Shown: piece after piece, positions 1 to 7,310 of the stretch
Position numbering within the stretch: the stretch's first letter is position 1
How the letters are laid out: every line of letters begins with the position of its first letter
NCBI GenBank assembly: GCA_000733415.1
Contig: KL662191.1
Coordinates: forward strand, 2,205,214 to 2,219,672
Length of the DNA stretch: 14,459 nt
From: [Leptolyngbya] sp. JSC-1
Lineage (GTDB): Bacteria; Cyanobacteriota; Cyanobacteriia; Elainellales; Elainellaceae
Reading direction: 5' to 3'
Position numbers and translations under genes: made by a program
Notes under the pieces: generated by a model
The model's database searches: none
Told to the model about the DNA's origin: nothing
What the model saw: the letters and a program-made list of their open reading frames with translations, nothing else

Positions 1-93
1 TGGTTGGTAGGTGCTGCGCCCAGGCTTCGCCTCCGGTTCCCCCCTTTGGGTAAGGGGGGTTAGGGGGGATCTTCGACTTGTGTGGACACCGTA
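1..93. repeat. Dispersed hairpin repeat, copy A (cut by the window start)
   Basis: This stretch matches 14176-14266 almost base for base over about 90 bp, in the same orientation. It contains the shared cores GGCTTCGCC and GATCTTCGACTTGTGT. It carries a hairpin with arms CCCCCCTT (39-46) and AAGGGGGG (52-59) and a second small palindrome AGGCTTCGCCT. No coding potential is seen. In copy B the repeat extends about 40 bp further left, so copy A is probably cut by the window edge. It resembles the non-coding, MITE-like or palindromic repeats that are common in cyanobacterial genomes; that family assignment is inference. Confidence 0.8.
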
Positions 94-114
94 GCCAAAT
101 TTGGGGGAAATTGG

Positions 115-357
115 AAGTCCCCCAGTTCTGGGGGATTATAGCTCTGCAGGCATCCTAGGAAAGGGGGCAAATGCGTAAGTCCTGTCCCTCTCCCAAAAAA
201 GCTACTGTGTATACACAAGTCTCAGCCCCCTTTTCTTGGATTTCGCAGGCGCTAGGCCCTATAAATGGGGGACTTCTGAGCCAGATCACTGGGCTTACCG
301 GATTGAATGATCAACTTTGTCTAATCAAAGTCCCCCAGAATGGGGGATTTAGGGGGC
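115..357. repeat. Cluster of G/C-run hairpin repeats
   Basis: Two direct copies begin AAGTCCCCCAG and end TGGGGGATT, at 115-137 and 328-357. Each forms a hairpin: CCCCCA 119-124 with TGGGGG 129-134, and CCCCCA 332-337 with TGGGGG 341-346. The second copy continues as TTAGGGGGC. A partial inverted copy, TGGGGGACTT, lies at 266-275. The open frame at 171-362 inside this cluster has no gene-like features and is not counted as a gene. Confidence 0.7.
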
Positions 358-385
358 GATAAAGACTGAAACGAAATCAATCCGG

Positions 386-430
386 CTCCCCTTCTCTCAG
401 CCTGGGAGAAGGGGTTGGGGGATGAGGGCA
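386..430. repeat. Second type of hairpin repeat, just upstream of the NB-ARC fragment
   Basis: A 9-bp perfect stem, CCCCTTCTC (388-396) with GAGAAGGGG (406-414), is followed by GTTGGGGGATGAGGGC-like sequence. Repeats of this form are frequent between cyanobacterial genes (general knowledge, not tested here). It ends only 25 bases before the first codon of the truncated NB-ARC frame, so the gene's missing 5' part may have been lost at this repeat junction. Confidence 0.6.
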
Positions 431-454
431 AATTTGCAAAAGTGACATGCTCCC

Positions 455-2026
455 TTGTGTGAGACGGTGTCAGGATTTGCGCAGATCCTGTGGGTGAATT
501 TTACGCAGGCTCATAGTTTTGGCTTGTGGGCGCGGGAGGTGTTGCGGCTACTGGGCGCGGGCGATTTAGAGGCGAGCTTGCCGGATGAGCCGGTGATCAC
601 GCTGGGGGTGAATTATCTATCGCAGCGGCGCTATCTGGTGGTGATGGATAATCTGGAGACGCTGCTGCAGTCGGGGGGCGAGTGGCAGGATGGGGCCTAT
701 GAGCAATTTTTGTTGCGCTGGCTGGAGCGGGGACGGCAGACGGTGCTGTTGGTGACGAGTCGGGAGCAGCCGCAGTTACCGCAAGAGCGCAGTCACTGGA
801 AAGATCTGCAAGGGTTGACGTTACCGGCGGGGGTGGCATTGTTGCAGAGTCGGGGGATCCGGGGAGAACGGGCCGATCTGGAAAGCTTTGTGCGGTTGGC
901 AGATGGGCACCCGCTGTTGCTGAATCTGACGGTGGGTTGGTTAAAGAATCCGCGCAAGTCGGCAGCTCCTGAGGTGAGCTATGTACTGCGGCAGGATGAC
1001 CTGTATCGGTTTCGGCAGATCGTGGGGCTGCACCGGGGCGATAAGGAAGCTAGCGTGGAGACAGTGTTGGCGGCGAGTCTGGCCCGGTTGGAGGAGCGGT
1101 GGCGGCTCTTGTGGCAGGATCTGAGTGTGTATGACCGAGCTTTTGGCTTGGAGGCGGCGCAGGCGATGCAGCCGGATGTGACGCTGGAGGATCTGTATCG
1201 GCTGGTGGATCGGTCGCTGCTGCAAGAATTGCCTGCCCAGCAGTTTGAGCTGTTGCCCTTGATCCAGCGGTTTGCTCTGCAGCAGTTTGCTCAGCAAGCA
1301 GAGGCGTTGACCGAGGCGCATGAAAAAGCAGCCGTCTATTATCAGCGGCAGTGTGTGCCTCTGGAGCCTCAGACGCCGCCGGTGGCGCTAGCTGCCTATT
1401 TAGGGTTGTTTTACCATCGCTGTGAGTTGGGGCAGTATGTGGATGCTTGGCAGTTGATGCAGCAACGCACGGTGGCAGATGAGCAGCAAGGACGCTACAG
1501 CAGTTGTGAGATGTTTCTCAAGTTTCAGGGCAGTGGTTCCGACCGGCTGAAATTGTGGGCGCTGTATGAGCGGCTGGTGGAGCGCTGGCAACCGGAAAAC
1601 CGCAATGAGCAGAGTTTATTTGCCAATACCTTAATCGCGATTGGCGACGTGCTGCAATTCCTCAAACAAAGCCGAGAAGCTCTATCTCGCTATGACGAAG
1701 CCTTACTGATTTACCGAGCCGTCGGTGCTCGACTGGGAGAGGCTAATACTCTATCGGGTTTAGGCAGCTTGCAAGACGATCCAGAGCAAGCATTGGTTTA
1801 TTTTCAAAATGCTCAAGAGATTTTCGAACAAATTGGCGACAAATATAACCAAGGACGCAACCTCTTGATGTTTATTGTCAAAGCTCAATGGCGACAAGGG
1901 GATACAGACGGGGTAATGCGCTCTCTTGATGCGGCAGCCGCCATTGGTGATGAAATTGGAGTTGAGATCTTGCGACAGGTAGCCGATCAAATCCGAGCAG
2001 AGCTGCAATTTGGTCCAGACGCCTGA
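455..2026 (+). CDS. NB-ARC/TPR ATPase, N-terminally truncated (likely pseudogene)
   Basis: The 523-residue frame resembles the middle and C-terminal parts of cyanobacterial NB-ARC (STAND-class) signalling ATPases. The Walker B-like stretch YLVVMDNLETLL lies at residues 60-71, the sensor-like TSRE at 101-104, and the GLPL-like GHPLLL at 151-156. A winged-helix-like region follows to about residue 280, then helical repeats with TPR character from about residue 385 (for example RYDEALLIYRAVGARLGEA). The GxxxxGKT P-loop that should precede Walker B is absent. The frame opens with a TTG only 10 bases after an in-frame stop at 443, and the upstream DNA is repeat island. Base use changes near 1615: strongly G-rich codons before, A/C-richer codons after. 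Without a P-loop it cannot be a normal ATPase. Family identity is good; that the gene is non-functional is inference. The initiating codon is uncertain. Confidence 0.75.
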   Translation: MCETVSGFAQILWVNFTQAHSFGLWAREVLRLLGAGDLEASLPDEPVITLGVNYLSQRRYLVVMDNLETLLQSGGEWQDGAYEQFLLRWLERGRQTVLLVTSREQPQLPQERSHWKDLQGLTLPAGVALLQSRGIRGERADLESFVRLADGHPLLLNLTVGWLKNPRKSAAPEVSYVLRQDDLYRFRQIVGLHRGDKEASVETVLAASLARLEERWRLLWQDLSVYDRAFGLEAAQAMQPDVTLEDLYRLVDRSLLQELPAQQFELLPLIQRFALQQFAQQAEALTEAHEKAAVYYQRQCVPLEPQTPPVALAAYLGLFYHRCELGQYVDAWQLMQQRTVADEQQGRYSSCEMFLKFQGSGSDRLKLWALYERLVERWQPENRNEQSLFANTLIAIGDVLQFLKQSREALSRYDEALLIYRAVGARLGEANTLSGLGSLQDDPEQALVYFQNAQEIFEQIGDKYNQGRNLLMFIVKAQWRQGDTDGVMRSLDAAAAIGDEIGVEILRQVADQIRAELQFGPDA

Positions 2027-2028
2027 TC

Positions 2029-2214
2029 TCAATCCAGCTCATCTAGGCGATGCTTGTCGATAATCTGCTGAATCTCTGGCTTGTTTAGATAGTCCTCAAT
2101 TGCTTCGTTCATTAGCGCATTGACCGAGATTTCTTTGACAGCAGCAATGATTTTGAGGAGCTTATCCACATCCTCAGACACATAGATCCTAACTTGGGGC
2201 TTACGTTTCGGCAT
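2029..2214 (-). CDS. Ribbon-helix-helix (CopG/Arc-type) DNA-binding protein, possible orphan antitoxin
   Basis: This is a 61-residue protein with a basic start (MPKRKPQ), a short strand (VRIYVSEDV) and two helices (DKLLKIIAAVKEI, then SVNALMNEAIEDYLN). That is the layout of ribbon-helix-helix dimers, which bind DNA through the paired strands. Its charged C-terminal tail (KPEIQQIIDKHRLDELD) could contact a partner. Family members are plasmid copy-number regulators or antitoxins. No toxin-like gene is adjacent on the same strand: the gene ends 2 bases from the convergent NB-ARC frame, and the upstream side holds only a doubtful remnant. The start codon sits inside an inverted repeat (2211-2235), which suggests autoregulation. 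The ribosome binding site is weak (AAGG, close to the ATG). DNA here is more A/T-rich than in the neighbouring genes. Confidence 0.75.
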   Translation of the reverse strand: MPKRKPQVRIYVSEDVDKLLKIIAAVKEISVNALMNEAIEDYLNKPEIQQIIDKHRLDELD

Positions 2215-2235
2215 AAGCCTTATTTTCTCTTATGC
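2211..2235. promoter_or_regulatory. Inverted repeat over the start codon of the RHH gene (possible operator)
   Basis: Perfect 7-bp arms, GCATAAG (2211-2217) and CTTATGC (2229-2235), are separated by 11 bp rich in T. The CAT of the minus-strand start codon (2212-2214) lies in the left arm. Ribbon-helix-helix proteins usually bind short palindromes at their own promoter, so autorepression is a reasonable inference. In RNA the same arms could also pair and hide the start codon. Confidence 0.45.
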
Positions 2236-2244
2236 AAAATAACG

Positions 2245-2448
2245 ATGAAGGTAATCTACTTATATGGCTATAAGGCAATTGCCAGCAAAGAATTTTTCTT
2301 GTATGATGCTTTCAGATCAAAAACGCCCAGAACCTTTGCCCAGGAGAATCGCCAGATCCTTTCGTTTGAGGCGCTGTGGTCGAAGAACCTGGCGGAGGAA
2401 ATTGTGCGCCAGTTGCGGATTGGAACTGACCCATCATCTCTCTCATAA
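2245..2448 (+). pseudogene. Possible small or remnant ORF in the 2215-2549 gap
   Basis: From ATG 2245 a 67-residue frame runs to 2448. Its first half is A/T-rich and featureless. Its second half (about 2340-2440) uses codons in the style of the surrounding genes (GCG CTG TGG, CTG GCG GAG) and reads ILSFEALWSKNLAEEIVRQL, which looks like real protein. I do not recognise a family, and there is no convincing ribosome binding site. It may be the tail of a gene whose front has been lost, or chance. The rest of the gap holds the leader of the SDR gene and no other feature I can support. Confidence 0.2.
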
Positions 2449-2549
2449 AATCATTAGAACTGCCTCAGCAGGCTCTCAGGCAAGCAGCTCATTCTGGAGT
2501 GTAATCGAATCCACACGACTTGTTCTGAAGCGTTATAGGAGGTGAGTTG

Positions 2550-3344
2550 ATGTTGGCAGGTAAGGTGGCGCTGGTGACGGGCAGCAGTCAGGGGATTGGG
2601 CAGGCGATTGTGATCCGGTTGGCGGCAGCGGGAGCCAAGGTGGTGATTAACTATCGCTCCCATCCAGAGGGGGCGCAGGAAACCCTGGCTAAGGTTGAGG
2701 GGATGGGGGGACAGTGCCATATGGCCCAGTGTCCGCAGTCTCAGGGATACACGGTGCAGGCTGATTTGAGCAGCGTGGCGGAAGTGCAGCAGTTGGTGGC
2801 GGAGAGCATTGCGCATTTTGGTCAGTTGGATATCCTGGTGAACAATGCCGGCATTGAAAACCATGCGCCGTTTGAAAACGTCACGGAAGCAGATTATGAT
2901 GCGGTGATGAATGTCAACTTAAAGGGCGTGTTTTTTGCAACGCAGGCGTTTGTCAACCATTTGGTAGCGACGCAGCGAACGGGCAAAGTGATCAACATTA
3001 GTTCGGTGCATGAGGAACTGCCTTTTCCGAATTTCACGGCCTATTGCGCCAGTAAAGGCGGCATGAAAATGCTGACCCGTAACCTGGCGGTAGAGTTGGG
3101 GCCGCTGGGCATTACCGTCAACAATGTGGCCCCGGGGGCGATTGAAACACCGATTAACACGAAGCTGTTGAACGATCCAGAAAAATTAGCTGCCCTGCTG
3201 CACAACATTCCGCTGGGGCGGTTGGGGCAGCCTCAAGATGTAGCGGCTCTGGTAGAGTTTTTGGCGTCATCGGATGCGGATTACATCACGGGGTCTACGT
3301 TCGTGGTCGATGGTGGCTTGCTCTGGAATTATCAGGAACAGTAG
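2550..3344 (+). CDS. SDR-family oxidoreductase, glucose 1-dehydrogenase-like
   Basis: This is a 264-residue classical short-chain dehydrogenase. The nucleotide-binding TGSSQGIG is at residues 10-17, NNAG at 98-101, and the catalytic set is S152, Y165 and K169 (YCASK). The segment NISSVHEELPFPNFTAYCASKGG and the end of the protein (YITGSTFVVDGGL) follow the pattern of bacterial glucose 1-dehydrogenases, which oxidise D-glucose to gluconolactone with NAD(P)+ in the cytoplasm. The substrate is inferred by family. Start ATG 2550 is preferred over the in-frame TTG 2547 because AGGAGG (2537-2542) then sits 7 bases upstream. Residues about 53-67 (GQCHMAQCPQSQGYT) are roughly ten residues longer than usual between the second Rossmann strand-helix unit and the VQADLS strand and add two cysteines. 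It is first in a same-strand run reaching 10827. Confidence 0.88.
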   Translation: MLAGKVALVTGSSQGIGQAIVIRLAAAGAKVVINYRSHPEGAQETLAKVEGMGGQCHMAQCPQSQGYTVQADLSSVAEVQQLVAESIAHFGQLDILVNNAGIENHAPFENVTEADYDAVMNVNLKGVFFATQAFVNHLVATQRTGKVINISSVHEELPFPNFTAYCASKGGMKMLTRNLAVELGPLGITVNNVAPGAIETPINTKLLNDPEKLAALLHNIPLGRLGQPQDVAALVEFLASSDADYITGSTFVVDGGLLWNYQEQ

Positions 3345-3468
3345 AAAGGAGCAATAGAAAGTTGATGTAGATGGATTCTCCAAGTGGAGCGGTAAATCCA
3401 ACCTTGACCACAATGGCGAATGCATTACGAATTGGTAAACATTTAGTTGAACAAATGAGGTAAGGATA

Positions 3469-3954
3469 ATGAAACGGAAACTTTTTGCTATGCTGGCGAT
3501 TACAGCTTTTCTGGTGGTTAGCTGCGCTGAACCAAGGCCCACTAGCGTGGAGCCGTCGCCATCGCCTGAAGCGGTTAGTCAAGCCTCTCCTGCGACCGCA
3601 GCAGCTACGAAATCGGGCACCTTTGCGGCTGGAGAACACCCGACGACGGGAACGGTTCGGGTTGGGGCTGAGAATGGGCAGCAATTTATTGAACTGGGGG
3701 AGGATTTCAAAACGTCTGAGATGGGGCCTGATCTGGTGGTGATTCTGCATCAGGATGCGGATGTGCTCGGCTCAACTCAGCCACCGGCCTATGCGCTAAC
3801 GGCAGATAGCTATGTGGTGATCGCGCCACTGCAACAGTTTCAGGGAGCACAGCGGTATGAGATTCCTGCCAACGTCAACTTGTCTGACTATGCGTCGGCG
3901 GCGATCTGGTGTCGCAGATTCAATGCAACGTTTGGTGCGGCTACGCTCCGTTAG
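3469..3954 (+). CDS. DM13-domain lipoprotein
   Basis: The 161-residue protein starts with a lipoprotein signal: MKRK, a hydrophobic stretch, then lipobox VVSC with the lipidated cysteine at position 19. A low-complexity Pro/Ser/Ala/Thr linker (about 20-48) follows. The rest is a DM13 domain: SGTFAAGEHPTTGTV, the central GPDLVVILH strand (about residues 87-95), and the characteristic ending IWCRRFNATFG with the conserved cysteine C148. DM13 domains have been proposed to take part in redox or electron-transfer reactions through that cysteine; the exact reaction is unknown. It would be anchored in a membrane and exposed outside the cytoplasm. A GAGG-TAAGG ribosome binding sequence lies just before ATG 3469. 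It stands 124 bases after the SDR gene and 50 bases before egtB, so it may be co-expressed with ergothioneine synthesis. Confidence 0.88.
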   Translation: MKRKLFAMLAITAFLVVSCAEPRPTSVEPSPSPEAVSQASPATAAATKSGTFAAGEHPTTGTVRVGAENGQQFIELGEDFKTSEMGPDLVVILHQDADVLGSTQPPAYALTADSYVVIAPLQQFQGAQRYEIPANVNLSDYASAAIWCRRFNATFGAATLR

Positions 3955-4004
3955 ATGTATAGTAGACACGGCACTCCTTACGTTTTTTGGAAGGAATCGC
4001 GAAT

Positions 4005-5303
4005 ATGAATGGTCATTCTACTGAGGATAAGACTCAATCTATGATTTTGTCGAATTTCGCATTGCAGCGAGAAACACGGCTGCTGATTGAGCAGTATCAA
4101 CAGGTGCGGCAGTTGAGTGAACAAATTTGCCAACCTCTGGCTATCGAGGATTATGTGATCCAGAGTATGGCGGATGTGAGTCCGCCGAAATGGCATTTGG
4201 CCCATACTAGCTGGTTTTTTGAAACCTTTTTGCTGGTGCCCCATCTGCCGGGTTATCAGGTTTTTCACCCTCAGTATGGTTATTTGTTTAATTCCTACTA
4301 CGAGGCGGTGGGGCAGCGTCATCCTCGACCGCAGCGGGGGTTGCTGTCGCGTCCAACGGTGGAGGAGGTTTATCGGTATCGGGCTTACGTGGATGGTGGA
4401 ATGCGCTCGCTGCTCAATTCCTCGCTCGATCCGGCGGTGGAATCTCTGATTCGATTAGGGTTGCACCATGAACAACAACACCAGGAATTGTTAGTAACGG
4501 ATATTAAGCATATCCTGGCGCTGAATCCGCTGCGTTCTGCCTACCGTTCAGATTTGCCTGCGTCGCCTGTTCCTAGCTCTACTAAAGAGCATTGGCTGGA
4601 CTATCCGGGTGGGTTGTATTCTATTGGTTACGCGGGCAACGAATTTGCCTTTGATAATGAATCTCCCCAGCATTCGGTCTATCTGCAAGATTATTGGCTG
4701 GCAGCGCAGCTTGTGACCAACGGTGAGTACCTGGAATTCATGCAGGCGGGCGGCTACAGTCAGCCGGAATACTGGCTGGCGGAGGGTTGGGCGACGGTGC
4801 AAGCGGCTCAGTGGCAGGCTCCTTTGTATTGGGAGCCGATCGACGGTGAGTGGTGGGTGATGACGTTGGCGGGAATGCGTCCAGTTAATCTGGATGAGCC
4901 GGTGTGTCACGTCAGTTTTTATGAGGCAGATGCCTTTGCGCGCTGGCGGGGAAAACGGTTGCCAACCGAAGCGGAGTGGGAGGTGGCAACGGCGGGAGTT
5001 GCGGTGCAGGGTAATTTCCTGGAGACCGGATATCTGCATCCGATTGCGGCTCAGGGGCTGACTCGACCGGACCAATTGTTTGGCGATGTTTGGGAGTGGA
5101 CGCAGAGCGCCTATTCGTCCTACCCGGGATTTCAGCCGGCGGCGGGCGCGGTTGGGGAGTATAACGGCAAGTTTATGTGCAATCAAATGGTGCTGCGGGG
5201 CGGCTCCTGTGCCACGCCTCCTAACCACATTCGTTCGACCTATCGCAACTTCTTTCCGCCTGCGGCTCGCTGGCAGTTTAGTGGCATTCGCCTCGCTGGT
5301 TAA
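4005..5303 (+). CDS. egtB: Ergothioneine synthase EgtB-type iron-dependent sulfoxide synthase
   Basis: The 432-residue protein has the two-domain EgtB form: an N-terminal DinB-like four-helix domain and a C-terminal formylglycine-generating-enzyme-like domain. The iron-binding three-histidine set is visible as H67 in KWHLAHTSW and H155/H159 in HHEQQHQEL. The second domain begins near residue 198 (DYPGGLYSIG) and shows WRGKRLPTEAEWE, GDVWEWTQS and LRGGSC. EgtB joins a sulfur donor to trimethylhistidine (hercynine) with O2, giving a sulfoxide later cleaved to ergothioneine. Some cyanobacterial enzymes are reported to derive from a different sulfoxide-synthase lineage than the actinobacterial EgtB, so the thiol donor (cysteine or gamma-glutamylcysteine) is not settled by this sequence. 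ATG 4005 is chosen over TTG 3987 because GGAAGGA (3989-3995) then has normal spacing. egtD follows 19 bases after the stop. Confidence 0.93.
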   Translation: MNGHSTEDKTQSMILSNFALQRETRLLIEQYQQVRQLSEQICQPLAIEDYVIQSMADVSPPKWHLAHTSWFFETFLLVPHLPGYQVFHPQYGYLFNSYYEAVGQRHPRPQRGLLSRPTVEEVYRYRAYVDGGMRSLLNSSLDPAVESLIRLGLHHEQQHQELLVTDIKHILALNPLRSAYRSDLPASPVPSSTKEHWLDYPGGLYSIGYAGNEFAFDNESPQHSVYLQDYWLAAQLVTNGEYLEFMQAGGYSQPEYWLAEGWATVQAAQWQAPLYWEPIDGEWWVMTLAGMRPVNLDEPVCHVSFYEADAFARWRGKRLPTEAEWEVATAGVAVQGNFLETGYLHPIAAQGLTRPDQLFGDVWEWTQSAYSSYPGFQPAAGAVGEYNGKFMCNQMVLRGGSCATPPNHIRSTYRNFFPPAARWQFSGIRLAG

Positions 5304-5322
5304 CCTATTACTATCAAACACC

Positions 5323-6300
5323 ATGACAGCAACGCTTAATCTCAAGTCTCCTGTTGTGCTCTACGATCTGCATCCACCGCTGGATGATTTTCGAGCCGAA
5401 GTTTTGCAGGGATTGCGTCAACCTCAAAAAACCTTTCCGCCTAAATTTCTCTATGACAAGCGAGGAGCGGAATTGTTCGATGCGATCTGTACACTGGATG
5501 AATACTACCTAACTCGCACTGAGATCTCGATTTTACAGGACAATGCTGCAGCAATTGCCATGCTGATCGGGGATGGGGCATTGATTGAATTTGGCAGTGG
5601 CAGTAGTCAGAAGGTGCGGATTCTGCTAGATGCCATGCCGCAATTGGCAACTTATCTGGGATTGGATATTTCTAAGCAGCACTTGCAGGAGTCCTGTAAT
5701 CGCTTGGTTGCCGATTATCCAGACTTGGAGGCGATTGCTGTTTGCACCGACTACACTCAGCCGATTGCCTTACCCGATATTCCGGCGCTGCGGCATAAAC
5801 ACAAGGTTGGTTTCTTTCCTGGTTCTTCGATTGGCAATTTGGAACCGGCTGAAGTGGTGCAGTTTCTGCGTAATGTCTCGGTGCTGCTAGAACCGCATGG
5901 CGATCTGCTGATTGGGGTGGATCTGAAAAAGAGCAAGGAGATTCTGGAACCTGCTTATGATGATTCTCTGGGGATTTCAGCCGCCTTTGCTCTGAATGCA
6001 CTGGTGCGAATGAACCGGGAGCTAGGCAGTGATTTCGATTTGAACAATTTTACCTATACTGCTGTTTATAATCCGATTGGGCGGATTGAGATGTACATTA
6101 TTAGCCTGATGGATCAAACGATTCATTTGGGCGATCAGGAACTCGAATTTCGTGCTGGTGAGAGGCTGCGGACGGAGCATTCCTATAAGTACACGGTTGA
6201 AGAATTCCAGACGTTAGCGGCAGCCGCTGGATATGGGGTTAAATCGGTGTGGACGGATCCAGAGAATCTGTTTAGCTTGCATTATCTGCATCTGATCTGA
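5323..6300 (+). CDS. egtD: L-histidine N-alpha-methyltransferase EgtD
   Basis: The 325-residue length matches the family (about 320). EgtD transfers three methyl groups from S-adenosylmethionine to the alpha-amino group of histidine, making hercynine, the substrate of EgtB. Family motifs are present in order: KFLYDKRGAELFDAICTLDE (41-60) followed by YYLTRTE, the SAM loop IEFGSGSSQK (88-97), FFPGSSIGN (164-172) with N172, YDDS with Y212, and the C-terminal RTEHSYKYT with E285 and S287. N172, Y212, E285 and S287 align by motif with the histidine-binding residues described for the mycobacterial enzyme. The start is ATG 5323, where the family N-terminus begins; the same frame stays open upstream inside egtB but that part is not EgtD. 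No ribosome binding sequence is evident in the 19-base gap, which fits translational coupling to egtB. Confidence 0.94.
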   Translation: MTATLNLKSPVVLYDLHPPLDDFRAEVLQGLRQPQKTFPPKFLYDKRGAELFDAICTLDEYYLTRTEISILQDNAAAIAMLIGDGALIEFGSGSSQKVRILLDAMPQLATYLGLDISKQHLQESCNRLVADYPDLEAIAVCTDYTQPIALPDIPALRHKHKVGFFPGSSIGNLEPAEVVQFLRNVSVLLEPHGDLLIGVDLKKSKEILEPAYDDSLGISAAFALNALVRMNRELGSDFDLNNFTYTAVYNPIGRIEMYIISLMDQTIHLGDQELEFRAGERLRTEHSYKYTVEEFQTLAAAAGYGVKSVWTDPENLFSLHYLHLI

Positions 6301-6425
6301 ATCGAGTGTGGTGCAGGGACAAAGTGTTGCGAAGTGTCTGTGTGGAGCGGTGCTGATGCGATTTCAGATTGCTCATGTGGATGCTTTGCTCCTATCTTTT
6401 AATCCATCAACTTTTCTTACCTCTT

Positions 6426-7247
6426 ATGATCTCTACTTCATCTCTTCAATCGTTCACGACAGCTCGGTTACAACTTCATTACGCGATTCAACCAATTGCG
6501 GCAGTGGGTGCGGCTCTGGCGGTGCCTCAGTCGGATGGTAGTCAGGCTAGCCTCTACTGGGATGCCCAACTCCAGAGTTTTGTCGGAAATCTGATCCAGG
6601 CGCAGCAGGCGTTTCGAGTCGGGCTTGATCCGGTGAATCTGGTACTGCAAGTGCTGGATGGGCAGGGAGGCACCGTTGCTGAGTTACCCCTGGGCGGGAA
6701 AACGTTGACGGCGGCAATGGACTGGTTAAAGGATGCGGTTGCTCCGCTAGGGGCAGATACCAGCCAAATTCAGCTGCTGTCCTATCCGCCCGATGATTTT
6801 CCTGATGCTCCGATTGCTCATGGCGCGCCATTTGATGCGGCGGATGCTGATACGCGTGTGGCTCTTGCAGATTATTACGCGATCAGTAATGCGCTGCTGC
6901 AAGGGATTGCGACGAGAACGGCGGCTTCTCCTGTGTATATCTGGCCTCATCATTTTGATATGGCGACTTTGATTGATCGATCGGTTCAGACGGATGGCTC
7001 TCGCACGATTGGGGTGGGGTTTTCGCCAGGGGATACTAGCTATCCCGAACCCTACTGGTATGTCAGCCCCTATCCCTATCCAGCGATTGCCGACCTGCCC
7101 GATCTGGCTGGCATCGGAGTTTGGCATACTCACCATTGGGTGGGAGCGGTTCTGACGGCTTCAGCGCTGTATCAAACTGGGTTAGAAAGCAATCGGATCG
7201 ACCAGCTCCAGAGATTTTTGAATCATGCAATTGAGATTCTCTGGTGA
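6426..7247 (+). CDS. Conserved uncharacterised protein with WPHHFD and WHTHHW motifs
   Basis: The 273-residue soluble protein has no signal peptide once ATG 6426 is chosen (MISTSSLQSFTTARLQLHYA); upstream in-frame starts would only add a poorly conserved-looking hydrophobic leader. It is built of motifs I associate with a family of bacterial hypothetical proteins: LQLHYAIQPIAAVGAAL (15-31), GAPFDAADAD, WPHHFD (173-178), GVGFSPGD (196-203), PEPYWYVSPYPYP (207-219) and WHTHHWVGAVLT (233-244). The concentration of H, D and E in the last four (H175, H176, D178, E208, H234, H236, H237) suggests a metal site or a hydrolase-like active site, but I cannot name a reaction. The layout is reminiscent of DUF5996, which I could not test. 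It lies 125 bases after egtD and 63 before the glucosidase, on the same strand. No strong ribosome binding site is seen, so the start is uncertain. Confidence 0.75.
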   Translation: MISTSSLQSFTTARLQLHYAIQPIAAVGAALAVPQSDGSQASLYWDAQLQSFVGNLIQAQQAFRVGLDPVNLVLQVLDGQGGTVAELPLGGKTLTAAMDWLKDAVAPLGADTSQIQLLSYPPDDFPDAPIAHGAPFDAADADTRVALADYYAISNALLQGIATRTAASPVYIWPHHFDMATLIDRSVQTDGSRTIGVGFSPGDTSYPEPYWYVSPYPYPAIADLPDLAGIGVWHTHHWVGAVLTASALYQTGLESNRIDQLQRFLNHAIEILW

Positions 7248-7310
7248 ATCTTGGGTCTGGGTTTAATATTCTGTACTTTAGGTACGGAGTTGACATGGGA
7301 GTAGAACACT

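Noticed and set aside
171..362. 63-residue forward ORF in the repeat island
   Set aside because: It runs through hairpin repeats, has no ribosome binding site and no protein-like pattern.
5080..5322. Long N-terminal extension of EgtD inside egtB
   Set aside because: The frame is open by chance across egtB; the EgtD family start is at 5323.
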